Assembly: GCA_024404335.1 (NCBI GenBank)
Contig: JAKSQA010000034.1
Span: 1 to 8,035 of the forward strand
Length of the DNA stretch: 8,035 nucleotides
Origin: Mailhella sp.
GTDB lineage: Bacteria; Desulfobacterota; Desulfovibrionia; Desulfovibrionales; Desulfovibrionaceae
Reading direction: 5' to 3'
The notes under the pieces: generated by a model
The model's input: only the letters and a program-made list of their open reading frames with translations
Told to the model about the DNA's origin: nothing
Databases searched by the model: none
In this document: positions 1 through 7,622 of the stretch, piece by piece
How positions within the stretch are numbered: position 1 is the first letter of the stretch
Layout: every line of letters begins with the position of its first letter
Program-made: the position numbers and the translations under genes

Positions 1-1
1 G

Positions 2-1987
2 CTTTTGGCCGCCTATAATGGCAATGAGGATACCGTCCGCCTTCTCCTTGACAGCGGTGCTGACAGGAATGCGAAGGACAGAGAGGGATTCTCCGCCCTG
101 TTCTATGCCGTATGGAACCTCCATGACGATGTCGCAGACCTGCTGATCGGGCGTGATGCGGAGGGAAATCCCGCTGACCCTGACGCTGCCGAGGCTGTGG
201 ACGTGCTCTGCGAGCTCAGAGACGAGTGCGGGCCTGATCCCGATAATGAAGATTATTTCAGGGCGGTCGATGATCTCGTGGAAAGTGGGTGTACGGATAT
301 GCTGCGTCGGCTTGTCAAGGCCGGCATGATTCCTCTCGAGCTCGACTATGACGAAGAGGGCTTAGGGGCAGAACTGGTTTACCTTGCGGTGGTCTGGTTC
401 AACGATATTTCCTTCGTAAAGATGCTTCTCGAGGCAGGTGCCAGTCCGAATTATAGCCACCCGAACCATGAAAGGTATCCATTACTCGGATCAGTAGGCG
501 ATATGGAAATGATGCGGCTCCTTCTTGAGCATGGGGCGGTCGACAGTGGCGGCGGTGGAGCCGATACCGCTCTGCTGGAAGCCGTTCACAACGGTGATGA
601 TGATGTGGTGCGCCTTCTGCTTGAATACCTGGGTGCGCAGTACTACTGCGATGGCTACACACATAGCTACATTGCCGAAGCACTGAAGGAAAGTCATTAT
701 CATATCGCATATCTTTTATGGAAGGCGGGATTCAGAAAGTTCACGACCGCGTCTGGGGACAATGTTCTTGCCGAGGCCGTTCTTGCTGACGATGCCCGGC
801 TGGCCGTGCTGCTTGTCGGGTTCGGCGCGGGGACCGAGGAGGCGGCTGAAGCCCTGGGGAGCAAGGGAGGCTTTGTCACCGAGCTGCTCGGAAGACCGGG
901 GCTGCGCGGCATCCTTCTGGCACAAATGGCCCTGGAGGAAGACGATGCGAAGGTGCTTGCCGCTTTGGAGGCGGAATACGGCGTGCCGACGGATGCGGAG
1001 GCTGTTGCCGAGCTCGCGGACTTCCTTGGTGTGGACATGGAGTCGGAGAATAGCGATGAATGGACGCCGCTGCATAATGCCGCCAGTAATGGCAAAGCGG
1101 AAGTGGTTCAGTTTTTCCTTGACCGCGGAGCGGACATAGAGGCGAGGAATAACGACGGCAGCACGCCGTTGCATACAGCCGCCTGTTATGGCCATGCCGA
1201 TGTTGTGAAGCTCCTTCTTGACCGTGGAGCGGACATAGAGGCGAGGAATAACGACGGCAGCACGCCGCTGCATACAGCCTACGGCCAAGCGGAGGTCGTC
1301 AGTCTTCTCCTTGACCGCGGCGCGGACATGAAGGCGAAGGATGAGCATGGCAAGACGGCGCTGCATAGTGCCGTCGAGAGCCACTGGTGGGTGAAGGTGT
1401 GGGAGACTGAGGAAGTCGTCCGTCTTCTCCTTGACCGCGGAGCGGACATAGAGGCGAAGGATTTGTGCGGCAGTACGGCTCTGCATTATGCCGCCGCCGA
1501 TAGCAGAGGCAGAGGGAATGTAGTCCGTCTTCTACTTGACCGTGGAGCGGACATAGAGGCGAAGAATAACGATGGCAGCACGGTGCTGTATAATGCCGCC
1601 GATAGCAGGAACAAGGTGAAGATGGTCCGTCTTCTCCTTGACCGTGGAGCGGACACAGAGGCGAAGAATAACGACGGCACGACGGCGCTGTGTATCGCTG
1701 CCAGGCATGGCAATACGAGGGCCGTGAAGAGGTTGCTCAACATGGGGGCCGACGCACAGGCCACGGATGCCGCTGGGAAGACGGCCATGGGCCTTGCCGT
1801 AGAGGCCTTGCTTGCAGACAAGCTGAAAGAGGCGAACGTGAAGAATCTGCTCAAGGCGGGCCTTCCTGCCACGGCCGCCGATGCCGAGGCGCTGATCGCC
1901 GGCCTTGAGGCGAAGGACCCGAAGGCCGCGGCAAAGCAGCGCAAGGGCAGGTCGAGCCTGTACAATCTGATGCTCGCCCAGGCATAG
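2..1987 (+). CDS. Ankyrin-repeat protein, 5' end outside the window
   Basis: About 661 residues are visible. The first residues already lie inside an ankyrin repeat (LLAAYNGNEDTVRLLLDSGA), so the true start is upstream and the TTG at position 5 is not a credible start. Residues 1-350 hold degenerate repeats (for example VRLLLDSGAD, VKMLLEAGAS, MRLLLEHGA, VRLLLEYLGA) separated by acidic non-repeat stretches. From residue 352 a regular array begins: about seven units of the type DGSTPLHTAA..G..DVVKLLLDRGADIEA, with unit lengths of 33, 31, 40, 35 and 34 residues. The C-terminal tail, from about residue 600, is Ala/Lys-rich and helical. Ankyrin repeats are protein-binding scaffolds; the partner is unknown and no enzymatic domain is visible. 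I cannot judge a secretion signal because the N-terminus is missing. It converges with the HD gene 40 bases downstream. The family call is very safe; the function is not assignable. Confidence 0.93.
   Translation, partial: LLAAYNGNEDTVRLLLDSGADRNAKDREGFSALFYAVWNLHDDVADLLIGRDAEGNPADPDAAEAVDVLCELRDECGPDPDNEDYFRAVDDLVESGCTDMLRRLVKAGMIPLELDYDEEGLGAELVYLAVVWFNDISFVKMLLEAGASPNYSHPNHERYPLLGSVGDMEMMRLLLEHGAVDSGGGGADTALLEAVHNGDDDVVRLLLEYLGAQYYCDGYTHSYIAEALKESHYHIAYLLWKAGFRKFTTASGDNVLAEAVLADDARLAVLLVGFGAGTEEAAEALGSKGGFVTELLGRPGLRGILLAQMALEEDDAKVLAALEAEYGVPTDAEAVAELADFLGVDMESENSDEWTPLHNAASNGKAEVVQFFLDRGADIEARNNDGSTPLHTAACYGHADVVKLLLDRGADIEARNNDGSTPLHTAYGQAEVVSLLLDRGADMKAKDEHGKTALHSAVESHWWVKVWETEEVVRLLLDRGADIEAKDLCGSTALHYAAADSRGRGNVVRLLLDRGADIEAKNNDGSTVLYNAADSRNKVKMVRLLLDRGADTEAKNNDGTTALCIAARHGNTRAVKRLLNMGADAQATDAAGKTAMGLAVEALLADKLKEANVKNLLKAGLPATAADAEALIAGLEAKDPKAAAKQRKGRSSLYNLMLAQA
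1118..1279 (+). repeat. Near-identical pair of ankyrin-coding DNA units
   Basis: Bases 1118-1180 and 1217-1279 match at 61 of 63 positions, offset by 99 bases (33 codons). The two differences are c/t in CTTGACCGC/T and t/c near the end of the block. The same unit start (CTTGACCG) recurs at 1310, 1430, 1535 and 1637 with more divergence. This is the DNA footprint of tandem repeat expansion inside the ankyrin gene. Confidence 0.9.
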
Positions 1988-1992
1988 CCGGG

Positions 1993-2007
1993 AGGCGGCC
2001 GCCTTTT
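1993..2007 (+). terminator. Weak terminator candidate between convergent genes
   Basis: The palindrome AGGCGGCCGCCT (1993-2004) starts six bases after the ankyrin stop codon and runs into TTTT (2004-2007). Because the palindrome has no spacer, only a short stem around a GGCC loop could form. The T run is short, so this is a weak candidate. It lies in the 40-base gap shared with the convergent HD gene; the minus strand shows no T run here. Confidence 0.25.
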
Positions 2008-2027
2008 GCGGAAGCCGGTTCCAACGG

Positions 2028-2519
2028 TCAGATGCCGTACATCGTCCTGCAGAGCTCCCTGCCGGATGCGGTGCGGAATATCTTTGCGTATGCCGATTCC
2101 ACGGCGGAGCGGGATGCGCCGTCTTCGAAGAGATTGACGAGGAAGTCGGCCTCGACGAGGATCTGCCAGTCGGCGGCGTCGATGCCTTCGTATGTGTGGT
2201 GCCGGCCGACGAGCAGGCAGACACGCTCCACGGTATCCGGCGGGAATCCGAGCTCCGACAGCATGGCCCGCGCAGGCGCCGGGCCTTCCTCCTCCTGCGT
2301 GCCGCCGGAAATCACACCGTACATCACTTCCGAAGGGCGTATACCGATATCGTGGACACAGGCGACCGCTTCAAGTAAGAAGAGCGTGCGGGAACCCAGC
2401 CCTTCCAGCAGGCCGATGAGCCGGGCGAGGGCGTGGACCTTGATGAAATGCTGGATGCGCCTTGGGTCGCCGCCGTTCCAGGCGGCCATGGCGGCGAAGA
2501 GCCGGTCGAGCAGTTCCAT
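2028..2519 (-). CDS. HD-domain predicted metal-dependent phosphohydrolase
   Basis: 163 residues. HD-superfamily metal ligands are visible in order: H24 (RIQHFIKVHA), H56-D57 (ACVHDIGI), H107/H108 (VGRHHTY) and D125 (VEADFLVNL). Proteins of this superfamily hydrolyse phosphoesters, often nucleotides, with bound divalent metal. The C-terminal pattern ADFLVNL..DG....AYAKIFRT..G is typical of a compact stand-alone HD family that I recall from anaerobes; its substrate is unknown to me. No second domain or membrane segment is present, so it is probably cytoplasmic. I chose the ATG at 2519 because GGAGGT lies four bases upstream (2524-2529 on the minus strand) and the conserved fold starts there. 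An upstream in-frame ATG would add 14 unlikely residues. It is divergent from the ferredoxin gene. Confidence 0.88.
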   Translation of the reverse strand: MELLDRLFAAMAAWNGGDPRRIQHFIKVHALARLIGLLEGLGSRTLFLLEAVACVHDIGIRPSEVMYGVISGGTQEEEGPAPARAMLSELGFPPDTVERVCLLVGRHHTYEGIDAADWQILVEADFLVNLFEDGASRSAVESAYAKIFRTASGRELCRTMYGI

Positions 2520-2523
2520 GGGG

Positions 2524-2542
2524 ACCTCCGTTTTCGGGGAGG
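2524..2542 (-). promoter_or_regulatory. Hairpin overlapping the ribosome-binding site of the HD gene
   Basis: On the minus strand CCTCC, an 8-base loop, and GGAGG form a perfect 5-bp all-purine/pyrimidine stem. The 3' arm is the Shine-Dalgarno sequence of the HD gene itself. If transcription starts upstream of the 5' arm, the stem could mask the ribosome-binding site. The stem is short, so it may be incidental. I see no convincing -10/-35 pair in the 69-base divergent gap (2520-2588). Confidence 0.3.
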
Positions 2543-2588
2543 ATACGCTCCGGCCCGGCATTTGTTAATGAATTTTCAGGGGGAAGAC

Positions 2589-3299
2589 ATGCTGCGGCAG
2601 ATGGTTGTTTTCGACGAGGAGAAGTGCACGGGCTGCGGGCTCTGTGCTGAGGCGTGCCACGAGGGTGCCATCGCCATGGTGGGCGGCAAGGCCCGGCTCA
2701 TACGCGACGACTACTGCGACGGCATGGGCAACTGCCTGCCCGCCTGCCCTGCAGGGGCGATATCGTTTGTCATGCGCGAGGCCGCGGCATACGACGAGGC
2801 CGCCGTGGAACGGCATCTGGCCGAGCGGAAGGCCCGCGTGGCCGAGGCCGGCGGCGAGGCGGCGGATGCGCCTTCCATGCTCGGGAACTGGCCCGTGCAG
2901 ATACGGCTCGCCCCGCCGGCGCCCGCTTGGCTCGTGGGGGCCGACGTGCTTGTCGCCGCCGACTGCACGGCCTACGCCTTCGCCCGCTTCCACGAGCGCT
3001 TCATGCGTGGCAGGGCCGTGCTGATAGGATGCACCAAGCTTGACGAGTATGATTATGCGGAGAAGCTGGCCGCCATGTTCGGGGCCTGCGCCGTCAGGAG
3101 CGTGACGGTCGTGCGCATGGATGTGCCGTGCTGCGGCGGCATGGAGCGAGCCGTGAAGGATGCCGCGGCGCGATGCGGGCGCGAGGTGCCCGTGGAGGTC
3201 GTCGTCATCGGCCGCGACGGCGCAGAGCAGAGCGGCTCTGCCGCCCCGCAGGCCGAGGCTCCGGCAGGGCTCCGGCCCCTGCGCCCCCTGTCGTTCTGA
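2589..3299 (+). CDS. Double 4Fe-4S ferredoxin-type iron-sulfur protein
   Basis: 236 residues. The N-terminus carries a standard cluster motif, C13-x2-C16-x2-C19-x3-C23 (CTGCGLCAEAC). A second motif, C43-x5-C49-x3-C53-P (YCDGMGNCLPACP), has Met46 where the second cysteine normally sits. A long C-terminal region follows with further cysteines: C126 (AADCTAYAF), C148 (IGCTKLD) and C181-C182 (MDVPCCGG). This layout matches a 4Fe-4S protein family common in strict anaerobes whose redox partner I cannot name; electron transfer is inferred from the clusters. It is soluble, with no signal peptide or membrane segment. The ATG at 2589 is preferred because a purine-rich AGGGGGAAG lies just upstream; ATGs at 2568 and 2601 lack this. 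It ends 52 bases before ligA on the same strand with no terminator between, so co-transcription is plausible. Confidence 0.87.
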   Translation: MLRQMVVFDEEKCTGCGLCAEACHEGAIAMVGGKARLIRDDYCDGMGNCLPACPAGAISFVMREAAAYDEAAVERHLAERKARVAEAGGEAADAPSMLGNWPVQIRLAPPAPAWLVGADVLVAADCTAYAFARFHERFMRGRAVLIGCTKLDEYDYAEKLAAMFGACAVRSVTVVRMDVPCCGGMERAVKDAAARCGREVPVEVVVIGRDGAEQSGSAAPQAEAPAGLRPLRPLSF

Positions 3300-3306
3300 A
3301 AAATGA

Positions 3307-5454
<2,148 letters not shown>

Positions 5455-5540
5455 AAGGATTCCGACTGCAGGCCCATGCTTGACGGGCTTGCCGAAATCT
5501 GCAAAAAAGAAGGTTCGTTATCTGCAATAAGCCTGGGGAT

Positions 5541-5725
5541 GCGCTGAAAAGCGCCGCATGGCGCCCATGCGGGCATGGATGCCCGCATGCCGCGAAGAGG
5601 GGGGAGTTTCCCTGCTGAATGAGCGGGCCGGGCGTCTTTCCCGAAGCGGCCGAAGCCGTTTCGGGCATCGAGCTGACGTTTTCCGGATGGATCGGCGTTT
5701 CCCTGGCAGAAGTCCGCAGGGACAC
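5541..5725 (+). promoter_or_regulatory. Structured leader between ligA and the Mop gene
   Basis: The 283-base gap 5455-5737 has no convincing gene but a cluster of inverted repeats. 5541-5554: GCGCT-GAAA-AGCGC, a 5-bp stem with a GNRA loop. 5555-5571: CGCATGG-CGC-CCATGCG. 5566-5589: CATGCGGGCAT-GG-ATGCCCGCATG, which shares bases with the previous hairpin, so the two exclude each other. 5640-5665: an 11-bp stem (one G-T pair) with a CGAA loop. 5697-5725: GTTTCCCTG paired with CAGGGACAC except one mismatch, ending one base before the ribosome-binding site. None is followed by a T run. It may be a 5' regulatory RNA of the Mop gene or a ligA 3' element. I do not recognise a known riboswitch. Confidence 0.4.
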
Positions 5726-5737
5726 AAGGAGTATATA

Positions 5738-6166
5738 ATGAAGTTCAGTTCCCGCAATGCCTACACCGGAACCGTCAGCGCCATCGTCAACGGCAGCCGC
5801 GGCATGGAAGTCGAAGTCACGCTTCCCAGCGGTGACAAGATGTACGGCTCCATCCCCAATGCGGTTGCCGAAAAGCTCGGCATCGAAGTCGGCCGTGAGG
5901 CCGCCTGCCTCGTCAAGGCCACCGAGATCATGCTCGCCGGGGAGACCGGTGACATGCTGATCGGCTGCCGCAACCAGTTCGAAGGCAAGGTCGTGAAACT
6001 CGTGCGCGGATTCGTGAACGGTGAAGTGCTGATCGAGACGGCATCCGGCCTCGAAGTCAATGCCACCGTCACTCTGGAAGGCGTCAACCGCCTCAAGATC
6101 GAGCGCGGCTGCACCGTGACGGCGCTTTTCAAGTCTGAGAACGTCATCATCGCCGTGAAGAAGTAG
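5738..6166 (+). CDS. Tandem Mop-domain molybdate-binding protein (ModG-like molbindin)
   Basis: 142 residues made of two consecutive Mop (TOBE-type) domains: residues 3-67 (SSRNAYTGTVSAIVNGSRG ... VGREAACLVKATEIMLA) and 76-140 (GCRNQFEGKVVKLVRGF ... IERGCTVTALFKSENVIIAV). Both show the family pattern of RN..xGxV at the start and alternating valine strands ending in a lysine-containing 'alK...' strand. Proteins of this size and layout, such as ModG, are cytoplasmic and bind molybdate or tungstate as oligomers, for storage or homeostasis that supports molybdenum enzymes. No DNA-binding domain is attached, so it is not ModE. The start is set by AAGGAG at 5726-5731, six bases before the ATG, and by the position of the first Mop domain; the in-frame open stretch upstream is not Mop-like. 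It stands alone: structured leader before, strong terminator after. Confidence 0.92.
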   Translation: MKFSSRNAYTGTVSAIVNGSRGMEVEVTLPSGDKMYGSIPNAVAEKLGIEVGREAACLVKATEIMLAGETGDMLIGCRNQFEGKVVKLVRGFVNGEVLIETASGLEVNATVTLEGVNRLKIERGCTVTALFKSENVIIAVKK

Positions 6167-6191
6167 TTTCCTTTCGGAAGGGAAGATCATG

Positions 6192-6224
6192 AGCGGCATA
6201 TCCGTCAGATATGCCGCTTTTTTT
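6192..6224 (+). terminator. Strong rho-independent terminator of the Mop gene
   Basis: A perfect 11-bp stem starting AGCGGCATATC at 6192 pairs with GATATGCCGCT across the 5-base loop CGTCA, and runs directly into seven Ts (6218-6224). It lies 25 bases after the Mop stop codon. It separates the Mop gene from the membrane-protein gene. Confidence 0.93.
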
Positions 6225-6236
6225 CAGAGGCATGAG

Positions 6237-6959
6237 ATGCTTAGGGAACGGATGAGGGTACTCCGGAAGGATGCCGGCACAGACGGCGGAGATCTCGGCA
6301 CGGTTGCCGGGGCCGCCCGGGCCTTCTTTTTCCTCTGCGCGTGTGCGGCAGGCCTTTTCCTCGTGTTCGTCATCGACATGGCGAGCTCTGTCAGCTTTAA
6401 GGAATACGCGCCTACGGAGATATGCCAGACGTTGCTTCTTGCCGCGTGCACGGCGATCCTCTTCCTTGAGGCTCGGCGCAGGCCCGGCATGCGCAGGGCG
6501 CTTGTCCTTGCCGCCGGCCTGACGGGGTGCATGCTGATACGCGAGCAGGACTTCTTCCTTGATTTCATCGCGCACGGCTGCTGGAAGTGGCCTGCGCTCG
6601 CCCTTGCGGGCGGCTGCCTCACCTACGCATGCACCGATGTGCGGAATACGCTGCGCGGCATGGCGGAGCTGGTCCGCCACAGAGAGTTCCCCTGTCTTGC
6701 CGTCGGCCTCATGGTCGTGCTGGTCTATTCCAGGCTATTCGGCATGGGTATGCTGTGGAATGGCCTGCTGGGCTCCGTTGCCGGCATCAGCCCCGAGTCT
6801 GCCCATGAGGCCGTGCGCCTCGCCAAGACCGCCATGGAGGAGTCGGGGGAGCTGCTGGGCTACATGCTGATTTCATGGTTCGTCTGGAAGTTCCGGCGTC
6901 AGCCGCAGACGGATGCGCCTGACGATGCGCCGCAGGTGTCCGGAGGCTCGGAATCCTGA
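6237..6959 (+). CDS. Polytopic inner-membrane protein of unknown function
   Basis: 240 residues with about six hydrophobic segments near residues 28-47, 64-79, 86-101, 117-132, 151-168 and 205-218. The N-terminus is basic (MLRERMRVLRKD) and the C-terminal tail from about 220 is polar and disordered-looking (QTDAPDDAPQVSGG). Two charged motifs stand out: IREQDFFLD followed by HGCWKW (about 101-118), and EESGELLGY (201-209) just before the last segment. They look like conserved functional spots, but I cannot name the family or a substrate. The ATG at 6237 is chosen because AGAGG lies six bases upstream; an ATG at 6252 after AGGGAA is the alternative. The upstream in-frame ATG at 6189 lies in front of the terminator hairpin and is rejected. 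Terminators on both sides make it a single-gene unit; its promoter must be very close to, or overlap, the preceding terminator, or depend on readthrough. Confidence 0.8.
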   Translation: MLRERMRVLRKDAGTDGGDLGTVAGAARAFFFLCACAAGLFLVFVIDMASSVSFKEYAPTEICQTLLLAACTAILFLEARRRPGMRRALVLAAGLTGCMLIREQDFFLDFIAHGCWKWPALALAGGCLTYACTDVRNTLRGMAELVRHREFPCLAVGLMVVLVYSRLFGMGMLWNGLLGSVAGISPESAHEAVRLAKTAMEESGELLGYMLISWFVWKFRRQPQTDAPDDAPQVSGGSES

Positions 6960-6992
6960 CGGTCCTACTGGCATCCTGATCTTTCGGAATCG

Positions 6993-7018
6993 AAGGCCCT
7001 GCGACTGCAGGGCCTTTT
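6993..7018 (+). terminator. Rho-independent terminator after the membrane-protein gene
   Basis: AAGGCCCTGC (6993-7002) pairs perfectly with GCAGGGCCTT (7007-7016) across a GACT loop, then TT. Four Ts in total close the structure (7015-7018). It begins 33 bases after the stop codon. The stem is strong and the T run short. Confidence 0.82.
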
Positions 7019-7020
7019 CC

Positions 7021-7164
7021 GTGGGAGAGCGTCGGGAAGGGCGCAGAGCTCCCTTAGGGGGGGGCGGAGGGAGGCTGTCGATTCGATGAAAACGGCGGCA
7101 TGGCATCGCAATATCAGGCGTGTGCCCGGCTAGGAGAAATCGACGGGGGATTCGGCTGAAGTAG
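7021..7164. other. Gene-free G-rich gap
   Basis: No credible gene on either strand. It contains eight consecutive Gs (7057-7064) within a run of G-tracts from 7034 to 7074 that could form a G-quadruplex on the plus strand. Otherwise I see nothing until the Fur-like site. Confidence 0.4.
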
Positions 7165-7181
7165 TTGAAAACCAATTTCAA
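7165..7181 (+). promoter_or_regulatory. Putative Fur box upstream of the FeoB-associated gene
   Basis: TTGAAAACCAATTTCAA is a palindrome with 6-base arms (TTGAAA and TTTCAA) around ACCAA. It matches the Fur motif described for Desulfovibrio (TTGAAAATNATTTTCAA, as I recall it) at all but two defined positions. It lies 33 bases upstream of the ATG of a gene linked to ferrous-iron transport. TTGAAA could also serve as a -35 element, with a weak extended -10 (TGGTATGCG, 7185-7193) 17 bases downstream. Fur binding there would block the promoter, giving iron repression. This is inference from motif and context. Confidence 0.55.
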
Positions 7182-7214
7182 TGATGGTATGCGGAAGAAA
7201 AAGAGGTAAAGCCT

Positions 7215-7391
7215 ATGCAGACAGTTATCGTATGCGTCGTCATCATAGCCGCGGCATGCCATCTTGTGTTCCGTGCGCGCCGCACCCTTAAGGGAAAGGG
7301 GGGCTGCGGGTGCGGCTGCGGCGGCTGTGGAGGCGCCTGCCACGCAGGATTGAAGGCGTCGTCATGCCGGAAATCCGGCGTAGACCGCTGA
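7215..7391 (+). CDS. FeoB-associated Cys-rich membrane peptide
   Basis: 58 residues. A single N-terminal membrane segment (about residues 2-19, VIVCVVIIAAACHLVF) is followed by a basic stretch (RARRTLKGKG) and a Gly/Cys cluster, GGCGCGCGGCGGAC (29-42), with another Cys at 51. This is the classic plan of FeoB-associated Cys-rich membrane proteins, small partners usually encoded next to the ferrous-iron transporter FeoB; their exact role is unsettled. The cysteines suggest metal binding on the cytoplasmic face. The start is supported by AGAGGT at 7202-7207, seven bases before the ATG. No feoA or feoB is beside it: a terminator-bounded membrane protein lies before and hslU after, so it is an orphan copy here. 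The Fur-like site upstream supports an iron role. The peptide is short, but composition, ribosome-binding site and regulatory site agree. Confidence 0.8.
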   Translation: MQTVIVCVVIIAAACHLVFRARRTLKGKGGCGCGCGGCGGACHAGLKASSCRKSGVDR

Positions 7392-7397
7392 CCACGG

Positions 7398-7404
7398 CTT
7401 GAAA
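7398..7404 (+). promoter_or_regulatory. Possible heat-shock (sigma32-type) -35 element before hslU
   Basis: CTTGAAA is an exact match to the classical sigma32 -35 element, and hslU is a heat-shock gene in enterobacteria. The expected -10 (CCCCAT-like) is not present at the right distance; the best nearby sequence is CGGCTATG at 7414-7421. It is a lead, not a defined promoter. No CIRCE element is seen in the 231-base gap 7392-7622. That gap holds no credible separate gene, only inverted repeats at 7424-7450 and 7484-7510. Confidence 0.2.
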
Positions 7405-7622
7405 GGGCAAGGACGGCTATGCGCCGGAGTTCTGCGAGAAGGGCCTCCGGAGAGTCGTGGCTGTGCGCCGCATTGATTGCAGGAGGCAGGCCATGCCAAG
7501 GCACCTGCCTGATGATGGAGAGTTCTTCCGGAGGTCCCGTGCGAACATGGACGCCGGGAAGCGCTTTTTCCGCCCTTCCCCTTATTCCGCAGGGGCATTA
7601 CCATGGGTGCAAAGGAGATACT

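Noticed and set aside
716..1486. Long minus-strand frames opposite the ankyrin gene
   Set aside because: They repeat because the ankyrin DNA repeats, are Arg/Ala/Ser-rich and have no recognisable domain; shadows of the plus-strand gene.
2433..2588. N-terminal extension of the ferredoxin-type protein
   Set aside because: It would overlap the divergent HD gene and its ribosome-binding site, and has no family similarity; the cluster motif fits a start at 2589.
3264..3282. GCAGGG / CCCTGC hairpin near the end of the ferredoxin-type gene as a terminator
   Set aside because: It lies inside the coding region and no T run follows.
5497..5527. Direct repeat ATCTGCAA (5497-5504 and 5520-5527)
   Set aside because: It is short and isolated, with no third copy or recognisable regulator motif.
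5702..5718. Sigma54-like promoter (TGGCA ... GC) before the Mop gene
   Set aside because: The distance between the GG and GC elements is one base short of the strict -24/-12 spacing.
5558..5737. In-frame 60-codon upstream extension of the Mop protein
   Set aside because: The added sequence is Arg/Pro/Gly-rich, not Mop-like, and spans hairpins. A good ribosome-binding site and the domain start both point to 5738.
5734..5739. Perfect TATAAT at the start of the Mop gene
   Set aside because: It overlaps the start codon and no -35 element lies 17 bases upstream; a transcript from it would lack the ribosome-binding site.
7419..7622. In-frame upstream extension of HslU (or a separate small gene) beginning at ATG 7419
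   Set aside because: The frame is open from the preceding stop, but the residues do not resemble HslU, and AAAGGAG precedes the ATG at 7623, where the family N-terminus begins.
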